A stretch of 64,000 nt of DNA. Source: an uncultured Sphingomonas sp. (GTDB taxonomy: Bacteria > Pseudomonadota > Alphaproteobacteria > Sphingomonadales > Sphingomonadaceae). The notes beneath the pieces are model-generated. The model searched no databases and was not told the DNA's origin. It saw only the letters and a list, made by a program, of their open reading frames with translations. A program made the translations under genes and the position numbers. Shown in pieces: positions 44,201-51,352 of the stretch (the stretch's first letter is position 1; each line of letters opens with the position of its first letter). The stretch spans positions 1-64,000 of the forward strand of contig CAJYIX010000020.1 of the NCBI GenBank assembly GCA_913775315.1, in the 5' to 3' direction.

Positions 44201-44576
44201 CCTGCCCCAGGCGTGGCTGTTCCAGATCGCCTTCGCCGCGATCTCGCCGCTGATCGACCTCGCGCTGGTCGTCTCGATCGTGGGCACGATCATGCGCGTC
44301 GTCCAGCATGGCTGGGCGCAGACCGCGGGCGATGTCGGGACGATGGGGCTCTACTGGCTCGCCTTCACCGCGATCGACGTGGCGTGCGGCTGGGTCGCCT
44401 ATCGCCTCGACGGGCACAAGGCGCGCTACCCCGCGCTGCTGCTCGTCGCGCAGCGGCTGGTCTATCGCCAGATCATGTACTGGGTCGTGCTGCGCGCGAT
44501 CGCCTCCGCCATCGGCGGCTGGATGGTGGGCTGGGGCAAGCTGGAGCGCACCGGCCGCGTGGCGGCGCCGGCTTAA
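41280..44576 (+). CDS. Three-domain GH18-like / NodB deacetylase / GT2 glycosyltransferase
   Basis: This is a 1098-residue membrane protein combining three enzymes. After a signal-anchor (about 20-42) comes a GH18-like hydrolase domain (about 80-395) with the catalytic Glu197 in LVMDFEALP and MAYDQH at 250-255. Next is a NodB polysaccharide deacetylase (about 455-640) with TFDDGPD, HSYTHPN and FRAPYFG. A membrane helix leads to a processive GT2 domain (about 715-960) with DDGSTDET, DADT, EDQDL and QRYRW, then C-terminal helices. It could build, deacetylate and trim a beta-linked N-acetylhexosamine polymer at one membrane site. It lies 84 bases after acvB. The stop is shared in TTAA with the convergent flavoprotein gene. 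Confidence 0.93.
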   Translation: MRTPVFFDPTGRRGRWAKRGVAALIVAVLVAALAFATTLVAVPRGRGLDLPGRHLKGESLPHQTLGHRIAAWLPKGHGHGGAQSLGIGFYVPGDDGGLASLRANAGQLDWIVPASISISGPNHRVSVDEDARFDAALAGMTRAPKVLPMVQNFGTDEWDGAGAAALLHDKAARAAMAAKLGAYVAAHHQAGLVMDFEALPAGAMGDYIAFLHTLRAALPAGTQLAVTAPAEDESWPLAALARVSDKLIFMAYDQHWEGGVAGPIAGQHWFVREVEDAQRTVPADKLVVALASYAYDWHGDDTDALSVEDAWLAAHDSAAPIGFDPASGNAHFAYDEGDTRHDIWMVDAATSWNEMQALKRLGIGQVALWRLGSEDPGVWADMRAFRRGGTPDLSTPKSLLSTDVEGSGEILRITATPTSGRRLADLDPQGMIRDERYTALPTPYVVQRTGAQDPKSIALTFDDGPDAVWTPQILSVLEAARVPATFFVIGENAVAHPAILNRMVADGDEIGNHSYTHPNLADASERQTRLELNATQRLVEAYTGRQMTLFRAPYFGDAEPTTADELGPAIEAQKAGYTVVGLHVDPNDWQRPGVDEIVNQVVDQIHGRTAENATNIVLLHDGGGDRAQTLAALPQVIRRLRAEGYRFVTASQLAGISPAQAMPKVAKGDLWAVRTDVAVFLVVAGIIALVTWLFYVAIALGIGRAITMAALAWWQSRRRRAEPPAHEPSVSVIIPAHNEARVIAASVARVLASDYPALQVIVADDGSTDETSPIVAREFAHDPRVTLLTMRNGGKAAALNRALLQATGEVIIALDADTQFEPTTIRRLARWFADPLIGAVAGDARVGNRVNLVTRWQAIEYITAQNLERRALAGFEAMTVVPGAVGAWRRAALDAVGGYPEDTLAEDQDLTIAVQRAGWRVTYDPRATAWTEAPESFAALAKQRYRWAFGTLQCLWKHRSVLRTRRPSGLALVGLPQAWLFQIAFAAISPLIDLALVVSIVGTIMRVVQHGWAQTAGDVGTMGLYWLAFTAIDVACGWVAYRLDGHKARYPALLLVAQRLVYRQIMYWVVLRAIASAIGGWMVGWGKLERTGRVAAPA

Positions 44577-46189
44577 CGCTGCCGGTTCACGTGGCTCCAG
44601 ACGGAGGAGATCACCACCGACCCCTCGCCCACCGAAGAGGCGACGCGCTTGACCGACCCGGCGCGTACGTCGCCCACCGCGAACACCCCCTCGCACGAGG
44701 TCGCGTAGGGCGAGGCGGCACCCACCGCCTCGCCCGTCAGCACGAAGCCCTTGTCGTCGAGCGCGATCAGCCCCTCCAGCCAGCCGGTATTGGGCACCGC
44801 GCCGACCATCACGAACATCGCGCAGGTCTCGACCGTCTCGGTCGCATCGCCGCGGGCGATTGTCACCGCCTCCAGCTTCTCGTCGCCATGCACCGCGACC
44901 GCGGCGGCGCCATAGTCGATCGTGATCGCTGGATCGGCCTCCAGCCGGCTCGACAGATAGCTCGACATCGAGGTGGCGAGGCTGTTCCCCCGCACCAGCA
45001 CGCGCACGCGCTTGGCGACGCGGCTGAGGAACATCGCAGCCTGACCCGCCGAATTGCCGCCGCCGATCACGATCACCTCGGTATCGCGGCAGAAGCGCGC
45101 CTCGTTCTCGGTCGCGGCGTAATAGAGGCCCGCCCCCTCGAACTCGGCCAGCCGGTCGACGGGAAGCCGCCGGTACTGCACCCCCGTCGCGACCACCACC
45201 GCCCCCGCGCGCACCCGCTGGCCATTGTCGAACGTCGCGCAGAAGTCGCCGCCGTCCAGCCGCTCCAGTTGCGTCACGCGCAGCGGCATGACGAAGCGCG
45301 TGCCGAACTTCATCGCCTGCACCTCGCCCCGCCAGACGAGGTCGGCGCCCGAGATGCCGGTCGGAAAACCCATATAGTTCTCGATCCGGCTCGACGTGCC
45401 CGCTTGCCCGCCGATCGCATTGTCCTCGACCACCAGCGCCGTCAGCCCCTCCGCCCCGGCATAGACCGCCGCCGCCGTTCCCGCCGGCCCGGCGCCGACG
45501 ATCAGCACGTCCACCGCCTCGTCGTCGACGAACTCGCGGCAGAGGCCGAGGCGCCGGGCGATTTCGTGCGGGGTGCGCGGCTCGACGACCTGATCGCGGC
45601 CGAAGATCACGGCGGGCCGCCCGGCCGGAATGGCGCAATGCCCCGCGACGACGATCGCCTCCGCGCTGCCGAGCGGATGAGAAGCGTAGGGAATGCGGTT
45701 ACGGCTCGCGAACTCGGCCACGCGGCGCACGCCCCGGTCGGACTCCTCGCCGATCAGGACCAGCGAACTGCCCGGCGCCTCGAGCTGACGGCGGCGGCGC
45801 GCGGACAGGACGGTGATGATGATGTCCGACATTTCGGGCACGTGCGCCATCAGCGACAGCATCGCCGTGCGCGGCACCTCGATCACCCGCGTATCGCGCG
45901 CCGCGCGCATCGCCATCGACCAGCTGCCGCCGCTCAGGAAAGAGATTTCCGCCATGAACTGCGTGGGCCCGAGCGCCGAGGGGACCAGCCGCTCGCCGGT
46001 GAACGGATCGACCACCTCGATCTCGCCGTCGAGCACATAGACGAACCGCTCGACCGGATCGCCCGGCCGGACGAGGAAGGTGCCGGCGGGATAGAAGGCC
46101 TCCCGCCCCTCGCGACGGATCGCCTCGACATGGCCGGGCGCCAGCGGCACCCGCTGCATTTCGGCAAGGTCGCGGCCGATGGTTTCCAT
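44573..46189 (-). CDS. Cyclic-nucleotide-domain flavoprotein oxidoreductase
   Basis: This 538-residue protein has an N-terminal cNMP-binding-like domain (about 10-130, with FVYVLDGEIEVVDPF and QFMAEISFLSGG) and a thioredoxin-like linker domain (about 138-215). The C-terminal part is a thioredoxin-reductase-like flavoprotein (about 228-535, with VGAGPAGTAAAVYA, VIGGGNSAGQAAMFLSR and GVFAVGDVR). The CxxC redox pair of true thioredoxin reductases is absent, and VATGVQYRRLPV is followed by no cysteines. It is therefore more likely a ferredoxin- or other NAD(P)-linked reductase. A [2Fe-2S] ferredoxin gene lies directly upstream, which supports that partner. Confidence 0.9.
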   Translation of the reverse strand: METIGRDLAEMQRVPLAPGHVEAIRREGREAFYPAGTFLVRPGDPVERFVYVLDGEIEVVDPFTGERLVPSALGPTQFMAEISFLSGGSWSMAMRAARDTRVIEVPRTAMLSLMAHVPEMSDIIITVLSARRRRQLEAPGSSLVLIGEESDRGVRRVAEFASRNRIPYASHPLGSAEAIVVAGHCAIPAGRPAVIFGRDQVVEPRTPHEIARRLGLCREFVDDEAVDVLIVGAGPAGTAAAVYAGAEGLTALVVEDNAIGGQAGTSSRIENYMGFPTGISGADLVWRGEVQAMKFGTRFVMPLRVTQLERLDGGDFCATFDNGQRVRAGAVVVATGVQYRRLPVDRLAEFEGAGLYYAATENEARFCRDTEVIVIGGGNSAGQAAMFLSRVAKRVRVLVRGNSLATSMSSYLSSRLEADPAITIDYGAAAVAVHGDEKLEAVTIARGDATETVETCAMFVMVGAVPNTGWLEGLIALDDKGFVLTGEAVGAASPYATSCEGVFAVGDVRAGSVKRVASSVGEGSVVISSVWSHVNRQR

Positions 46190-46213
46190 GCCAATCCCCC
46201 TGATCGCGGAACG

Positions 46214-46519
46214 TTAGGTGTCGGCGAGCCCCACCGACTTTGCAACCTCGTCCAGGTCGCTGCCCGGACGCACCAGATGCCATGTCCGCGGCTCGGCACC
46301 GTTCACGACGACGACGGCATCGCGCGGACAGATGCCGAGGCACTTGACCTCGACCACCCCCGCCGCGCCCTTGCGCCCCTTCTTCAGATGCAGATGCTTG
46401 CGCAGCGCCTTCGACAGCGCGGTCTTTCGCTTGGGGCCGAAGCCGCCGCCGACGCGCTTCGAACATTTGGCGCAGACCAGCACCGTGTTCGACCAATTCG
46501 AGCGGACTTCTGTCTTCAC
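46214..46519 (-). CDS. Thioredoxin-like [2Fe-2S] ferredoxin
   Basis: This ferredoxin of about 101 residues has two cysteine pairs: VCAKCSKRVGGG near the N-terminus and VKCLGICPRDA. These fit the thioredoxin-fold [2Fe-2S] ferredoxin pattern. It is rich in lysine in the middle (KALRKHLHLKKGRKG). The GTG at 46519 is chosen because it follows the J-domain gene stop closely. With the cyclic-nucleotide-domain flavoprotein 24 bases downstream, it probably forms a small electron-transfer pair. Confidence 0.85.
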   Translation of the reverse strand: MKTEVRSNWSNTVLVCAKCSKRVGGGFGPKRKTALSKALRKHLHLKKGRKGAAGVVEVKCLGICPRDAVVVVNGAEPRTWHLVRPGSDLDEVAKSVGLADT

Positions 46520-46523
46520 AGGC

Positions 46524-47060
46524 TCATGCGGGCTTCCAATGCCGCCGCTCCTCGGCCGCGCGCAGCACGTCGTACGCGGCCTGCCCCTGCCGGAACCGCT
46601 CGGCCGCGTCGGCGTCGCCGGGGCGCAGGTCGGGGTGGTTCGCCTTGGCATGGCGGCGCCAGGCGAGCTTCACCGCCTCGAAATCGGCGTCCGCTTCGAG
46701 TTCGAGCACATCGAGCGCACGCATCTCGTCGCGCGAGCGGCTGCCGTCGCCCGGCCCCGCCCAGGCATTGTGCTTCGATTCGGCAAAGCCCCCGGCATCG
46801 CGCCGCTCGTCCGCCTCGCGCTGCGCGGCTTCCTCCGCCGACAGCCCGGCGAAATAGTCCCAGCCCTTGTTGTATTCGGCCGCGTGCGTCTCGCAGAAAT
46901 ACCAGCGTTCGGGGCTGTTCGGCGACTTGGGCGCGGGGCAGTTTCCCGGCGCGTCGCAGCCATGCCGGTCGCACAGCCGCACCTGCGTCGCCGCCCGCTC
47001 GGCCTCATAGCCCCGCCACCGCGGAAAGCCCCAGTCGTTGGATCGTGTCGGCCGTCTCAT
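46524..47060 (-). CDS. J-domain protein
   Basis: This protein of about 178 residues has a C-terminal J domain (about 115-175) in which the HPD signature is clear in KANHPDLRPGD, with helix segments LDVLELEADADFEAVKLAWRRHA and RFRQGQAAYDVL. The N-terminal part carries a CDRHGC/GNCPAP cysteine region that may bind zinc. It would recruit DnaK to a specific client. The gene is 5 bases upstream of the ferredoxin GTG, so it may help mature the ferredoxin or flavoprotein. An ATG further upstream is possible. Confidence 0.88.
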   Translation of the reverse strand: MRRPTRSNDWGFPRWRGYEAERAATQVRLCDRHGCDAPGNCPAPKSPNSPERWYFCETHAAEYNKGWDYFAGLSAEEAAQREADERRDAGGFAESKHNAWAGPGDGSRSRDEMRALDVLELEADADFEAVKLAWRRHAKANHPDLRPGDADAAERFRQGQAAYDVLRAAEERRHWKPA

Positions 47061-47199
47061 GTCCGGACAGCAGATAGGCCCGATGCTGCGGTGCGCAAGC
47101 GCGTGTCTCGCATGGAACGGCCTGTTCGGCCCCACGGCACGCCGCGGATTGCTGCGCTCAATTTACGGCGGTCGTAAGATGCGCCGCCGCGACCGCAAT

Positions 47200-47466
47200 T
47201 CAGGAGCGAACGATCTTTTGTGCCACCTTTCCCCCAATCACGGTCCCGAGCGCCGCTTGAAAAGACAGCGCGATCACCGTGAAAATCCAAAGGATCAGCT
47301 CGGGGCTGTCGGGTAGGCGTAGAAATACAAGAACCGCCATAAGCGTTGAGCATCCCCAGGGCCATGCCAGGCGCGGCGTAGCGCCATTGCGGTCGAACGA
47401 AACAATGACCGTTGCAAATGCGATTATAGCACTGATCGGAAGCACCAGGATCGATGAGAAGTCCAT
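47200..47466 (-). CDS. Small hydrophobic membrane protein
   Basis: This is an 88-residue protein with about three short transmembrane helices (near 5-23, 36-52 and 57-80). No family is recognised. Base composition is lower in GC than its neighbours, and it uses several rare A/T-ending codons, which may indicate recent arrival. It lies between rnpB and the J-domain gene on the same strand. Confidence 0.55.
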   Translation of the reverse strand: MDFSSILVLPISAIIAFATVIVSFDRNGATPRLAWPWGCSTLMAVLVFLRLPDSPELILWIFTVIALSFQAALGTVIGGKVAQKIVRS

Positions 47467-47501
47467 AACCCAAGCTTACGCTGTGCAGGCCGGTCTTCCA
47501 C

Positions 47502-47528
47502 CTGAAACATTCTTTTGCTGGGTTTCAG
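47502..47528 (-). terminator. Possible 3' hairpin of rnpB
   Basis: A perfect 7-bp stem (CTGAAAC at 47502-47508 with GTTTCAG at 47522-47528) lies about 10 bases past the 3' end of rnpB. There is no clear U-tract, so termination here is only possible. Confidence 0.35.
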
Positions 47529-47537
47529 CCGGAAAAT

Positions 47538-47908
47538 TCGCCAGAGGGCCTGTAAGCCGGGTTCTGTCCGTCCCGCGAACGGGACTCGGCGACCATTCCT
47601 CTAGGCGCGCCGTTGCCGACGCGCTCAAGCAACCAACCCGGGCGACGGGCCGAGACAAGGCCCATGCGCCGCCCCTATTCGGTCTTGCTCCCGGTGGGGT
47701 TTGCCGTGCCGCCCCCGTTACCGGGCGCGCGGTGCGCTCTTGCCGCACCCTTTCACCGTGGCGTGACCGAAGCCGTCGCCGTCTGCTCTCTGTGGCACTT
47801 TCCCTGGGGTCGCCCCCGCCGGGCGTTACCCGGCACCGCTGTCTCGTGGAGCCCGGACTTTCCTCGCGCGGGGTCACCCCCGCCCGCGGTCGCCCGGCCC
47901 TCTGGCGA
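47538..47908 (-). ncRNA. rnpB: RNase P RNA (class A)
   Basis: The minus strand holds a bacterial RNase P RNA of about 371 bases, the catalytic RNA that trims the 5' ends of tRNA precursors. The outer helix P1 is a perfect 13-bp pairing of 47896-47908 with 47538-47550. Recognisable conserved stretches on the minus strand are GAGGAAAGTCCGGGCTCC near the 5' end, AGAGGAATGG, and ACAGAACCCGGCTTA near the 3' end. The ends are set by P1 and may extend a few bases. A small membrane-protein gene lies just upstream. Confidence 0.95.
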
Positions 47909-47938
47909 GCCGCGCCCTAGCGCCTTCGTGCCCGCCGC

Positions 47939-48133
47939 TCAACCGGAGAACGCCGCGATCAGCGCGTGAAGCACCGTCGCGCCCGCGAGCGGCCCGAGCA
48001 CCAGCATGACCAGGTTGAGCGCGATCACCCAGCCGAGCCGCACCTCCGCCTTGCGGTCGAGGCGCGGCTTGGGCGGTGGCGGCGCGGGCTGCTCGGGAAT
48101 CGGCGGCCAGTCGCCGTTGAAGTTCACGAACAT
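47939..48133 (-). CDS. Small single-span membrane protein
   Basis: This is a 64-residue protein with a proline-rich N-terminal part (PEQPAPPPPKPR), a basic stretch and one or two hydrophobic segments at the C-terminus (about residues 33-62). No function is evident. It is 31 bases upstream of rnpB and 37 bases after the stop of the aldehyde dehydrogenase gene, on the same strand as both. Confidence 0.6.
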   Translation of the reverse strand: MFVNFNGDWPPIPEQPAPPPPKPRLDRKAEVRLGWVIALNLVMLVLGPLAGATVLHALIAAFSG

Positions 48134-48170
48134 CGCATGATCCTTCTCAAGCGAGCAGCCTGCCCCACCC

Positions 48171-49535
48171 TCAACCCTTCACCAATACCGCCTTGAGGTT
48201 CATGAATTCATGCATCCCCCACGGCCCCAGTTCGCGGCCGTGGCCGGACCGCTTGATGCCGCCGAACGGCGCTTCCGGCACCGAGGCGACCATCTGGTTC
48301 ACCGCGACCATCCCGCATTCGAGGTCGCGGACCAGCCGCTCGCGCTCGCCCTCGTCCTGCGTCCAGATCGAGGAACCCAGCCCGAACGGCACGTCGTTGG
48401 CCAGCGCGATGGCGGCGTCGAGGTCGTCGGCCTTGAACACCATCGCCACCGGCCCGAACAGCTCCTCCTTCGCAAAGTCGCTGTCCGGATCGACGTCGAG
48501 GAGGATGCCCGGCGTCAGATACGCACCCGGCAGATCGGGCTTCTCCGCCCCGAACAATAGCCGCGCGCCTTCCTCCCGTGCGCGGGCCACCTGCTCGATC
48601 ACCGTGTCGCGCTGCTCGAAGCTGGAGAGCGGGCCGATGTCGATGCCTTCGTCCATCGGATCGCCGACCTTGGCTGCGCGCATCGCAGCCGAGAACTTGT
48701 CGAGGAAGGCGTCGAACACGTCGGCGTGGACGATCATCCGCTTGGCGCAGATGCACGATTGGCCGGCATTCTGGATGCGCGCAGTGGTCGCGACCTTCGC
48801 CGCCTCATCGAGGTCGGCGGACGGCAGGACGATGAACGGGTCCGACCCGCCCAGCTCCAGCACCACTTTCTTCAGCGCACGGCCCGCCGCCTCGGCGACC
48901 TTCTGCCCCGCGCCCTCGCTGCCCGTCAGCGTGACCGCGGCGACCCGGTCGTCGGCGATCAGCGCCTCGACCGCGCCCGACTTGATCGGCAGGTTGGTGA
49001 AGAGCCCCTCGGGCGCACCCGCCGTCCGCACCATCTCCTCGATCAACGCGCCGCATTGCTGCGTGATCGACGCGTGCTTCAAGAGGCCGACATTGCCCGC
49101 CAGAATCGCCGGCGCGAGGAAGCGGACCACCTGCCAATAGGGAAAGTTCCAAGGCATCACGGCGAGCACGATGCCGATCGGCTGCCACTTTGCGATGGCG
49201 TGGCCGCCCTTGGTCTCGACCCGCTGGTCCTTCAGGAATTCGGGACCGTGCTCGGCGTAATAGCGGAACCCAGCCGCGCATTTCTCGACCTCGGCGATCG
49301 CGGATTTGAGCGTCTTGCCCATCTCCTTGGTCGCGGTGCGCGCCAGCCGCTCCTTGTTCGCCTCGAACGCGTCAGCGATTTTCGAGAGAAGCGCCGTGCG
49401 CGTCTCGACCGGGGTCAGGCGCCAGTCGCGATAGGCGGCGTGCGCTGTCGCCAGCGCGGCCTCGATCCCGGCGGCGTCCAGTTCCTCGATCGCGGGACGG
49501 GCTTCGCCGGTGGCGGGGTTCACGGTTTCGAACAT
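48171..49535 (-). CDS. NAD(P)-dependent succinate-semialdehyde-type dehydrogenase
   Basis: This 454-residue aldehyde dehydrogenase is close to the GabD/Sad group: ETVNPATGE at the start, [20 protein letters not shown], the base in LELGGSDPF, the catalytic cysteine in [19 protein letters not shown] and GGIKRSGHG. It would oxidise succinate semialdehyde or a similar aldehyde to the acid. The start at 49535 is an ATG beginning MFETVNP. It is divergent from xseB over 102 bases. Its substrate cannot be fixed from the sequence alone. Confidence 0.9.
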   Translation of the reverse strand: MFETVNPATGEARPAIEELDAAGIEAALATAHAAYRDWRLTPVETRTALLSKIADAFEANKERLARTATKEMGKTLKSAIAEVEKCAAGFRYYAEHGPEFLKDQRVETKGGHAIAKWQPIGIVLAVMPWNFPYWQVVRFLAPAILAGNVGLLKHASITQQCGALIEEMVRTAGAPEGLFTNLPIKSGAVEALIADDRVAAVTLTGSEGAGQKVAEAAGRALKKVVLELGGSDPFIVLPSADLDEAAKVATTARIQNAGQSCICAKRMIVHADVFDAFLDKFSAAMRAAKVGDPMDEGIDIGPLSSFEQRDTVIEQVARAREEGARLLFGAEKPDLPGAYLTPGILLDVDPDSDFAKEELFGPVAMVFKADDLDAAIALANDVPFGLGSSIWTQDEGERERLVRDLECGMVAVNQMVASVPEAPFGGIKRSGHGRELGPWGMHEFMNLKAVLVKG

Positions 49536-49637
49536 GGGGGATGCGACCTTTCGGCTTGGATTTGTCCGCAACAACCCGCAGGCGCCCGCTTGGCTCCCCA
49601 TTGCGCCGCGCCCCTTCCCTGTCGCATAGGCTGGGAC

Positions 49638-49880
49638 ATGGCAGAGGAAACCGGCATCGCCGAGCTATCGTTCGAGGACGCGCTCAAGGAACTCGAGCGC
49701 ATCGTCGCCCGCCTCGAAAGCGGCGAGGCGACGCTGCAGGAAGCGATCGATCTCTATGAGCGCGGCGACCGGCTGAAGCGCCAGTGCGCCGCCCGGCTCG
49801 ACGCGGCACAGGCCCGGATCGAGGCGATCCGCACCGACGCCGACGGCCGCGCCGCCGGCACCACCCCGTTCGGCGCCTGA
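49638..49880 (+). CDS. xseB: Exodeoxyribonuclease VII small subunit
   Basis: This is an 80-residue protein with the XseB signature [37 protein letters not shown] split over two helices. With XseA it degrades single-stranded DNA. It is joined to ispA as TGATG, an arrangement common in alphaproteobacteria. Confidence 0.95.
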   Translation: MAEETGIAELSFEDALKELERIVARLESGEATLQEAIDLYERGDRLKRQCAARLDAAQARIEAIRTDADGRAAGTTPFGA

Positions 49881-50791
49881 TGGGCATGACGCTCGCCGCG
49901 CCCAGCCTCGCGCTCAAGAACGCGATGCGCGACGTCGCGGTCGAGATCGACCGCCAGTTCGACGCGCTGCTGCCCGTGCCCACGGATGCGCGCGCCGACC
50001 TCTACAACGCGATGCGCCATGCCGCGATCGGGGGGGGCAAGCGGCTGCGCCCGCTCCTCGTCTTCGCGACCGCGCGGCTGTTCGGTGTCGACCGCCAGTG
50101 CGCCGCGCGCGTTGCGACGGCCATCGAATGCATCCACGTCTACAGCCTCGTCCATGACGACCTGCCGGCGATGGACGACGACGACATGCGCCGCGGCAAG
50201 CCGACGGTGCATAAGGCCTATGACGAGGCGACCGCGATTCTCGCCGGCGACTGCCTCCACGCCCTCGCCTTTGAGATCCTGGCCGACGAGGCGACGCACC
50301 CCGACCCCTTCGTCCGCGTCGAACTCATCCAGTGCCTCGCCCTCGCCTCCGGCCCCTCTGGCATGGCCGGCGGTCAGGCGATGGACCTCGAGGCCGAGCG
50401 GTCGAGCTTCGACCTCGCCACCGTCACGCGGCTTCAGGCGATGAAGACTGGCGCGCTGATCGCCTGCTCGGTTGAGGCGGGCGCGATCCTCGGCCGCGTC
50501 GCGCATGAGGGGCGCACAGGCCTCAAGGGCTATGCCCGCGACATCGGCCTCGCCTTCCAGATCGCGGACGACCTCCTCGATATCGAGGGGGACGAGGACA
50601 AGGTGGGCAAGGCGCTGCGCAAGGACGGCGACGCGGGCAAGGAAACCTTCGCCTCCCTCCTTGGTGTCAAGCGCGCGCGCGAACAGGCACGGATGCTCGT
50701 CGACCAGGCGATCGCGCATCTCCACGCCTATGGCCCCGAGGCCGACCTGCTCCGCGACGTTGCCCGCTACACGCTGGAGCGCGATCGTTGA
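49880..50791 (+). CDS. ispA: Farnesyl diphosphate synthase
   Basis: This 303-residue trans-prenyl diphosphate synthase makes farnesyl diphosphate for quinones, carotenoids, hopanoids and undecaprenyl phosphate. The first aspartate-rich motif is in LVHDDLPAMDDDD, the GGKRLRP lysine-arginine motif is near residue 54, and the second aspartate motif is in FQIADDLLDIEGD. The start at 49880 shares its A with the xseB stop. An internal ATG at 49886 is also possible. Confidence 0.96.
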   Translation: MGMTLAAPSLALKNAMRDVAVEIDRQFDALLPVPTDARADLYNAMRHAAIGGGKRLRPLLVFATARLFGVDRQCAARVATAIECIHVYSLVHDDLPAMDDDDMRRGKPTVHKAYDEATAILAGDCLHALAFEILADEATHPDPFVRVELIQCLALASGPSGMAGGQAMDLEAERSSFDLATVTRLQAMKTGALIACSVEAGAILGRVAHEGRTGLKGYARDIGLAFQIADDLLDIEGDEDKVGKALRKDGDAGKETFASLLGVKRAREQARMLVDQAIAHLHAYGPEADLLRDVARYTLERDR

Positions 50792-51294
50792 GCGCGCGTA
50801 CCGCCGTCTATCCCGGCACCTTCGATCCCGTCACGCTGGGGCACATGGACATCATCGGGCGGGCGGCTCGGATCGTCGATCGGCTGGTGATCGGTGTCAC
50901 CACCAACCCGTCCAAGTCGCCGATGTTCAGCCTCGAAGAGCGCATGGAAATGGTCCGGCGGGAAGTGGCCGCGATCGAGGGCGACATTCACGTCGTCGCA
51001 TTCGATTCGCTCCTGATGGACTTTGCCGAGCGCGAAGGGGCGGACATGATCGTCCGCGGGCTGCGCGCGGTCGCCGACTTCGAATACGAATATCAGATGG
51101 CGGGCATGAACCAGCAGCTCAACGACCGGATCGAGACGGTCTTCCTGATGGCCGACGTCTCGCTCCAGCCGATCGCCAGCCGGCTGGTCAAGGAAATCGC
51201 GCTCTATGGCGGCGATATCGGCCGGTTCGTGACGCCGGGCGTCGTCGCCGACGTGGCGGGCCGGGTCGAGAAGATCGGTCGCAAGGGCAGCTGA
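50788..51294 (+). CDS. coaD: Phosphopantetheine adenylyltransferase
   Basis: This is a 168-residue CoaD, the penultimate step of coenzyme A synthesis. The T/HxGH-type nucleotidyltransferase motifs are seen in VYPGTFDPVTLGHMDII and in GLRAVADFEYEYQMAGMN. The start codon is TTG, overlapping the ispA stop as TTGA; no in-frame ATG precedes the active-site motif. This unusual start implies weak or coupled translation. Confidence 0.96.
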   Translation: MSARTAVYPGTFDPVTLGHMDIIGRAARIVDRLVIGVTTNPSKSPMFSLEERMEMVRREVAAIEGDIHVVAFDSLLMDFAEREGADMIVRGLRAVADFEYEYQMAGMNQQLNDRIETVFLMADVSLQPIASRLVKEIALYGGDIGRFVTPGVVADVAGRVEKIGRKGS

Positions 51295-51352
51295 TCGAAA
51301 CCGGCGCCCTCCCTCTCCTGAATCAGCGACGCGCCCGCCCGACCGCGCTAGG

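Noticed and set aside
41226-45638. A 1470-codon open frame on the minus strand opposite the three-domain enzyme
   Set aside because: The plus strand carries intact GH18-like, NodB and GT2 motifs. The antisense frame has low-complexity composition and no recognisable domain.
44573-46189. Calling the flavoprotein a thioredoxin reductase
   Set aside because: The redox-active CxxC pair of that enzyme is absent, although the fold is similar.
47200-47466. Treating the small hydrophobic gene next to rnpB as a phage or mobile gene
   Set aside because: Its composition differs somewhat, but there is no integrase, target duplication or att-like repeat at rnpB.
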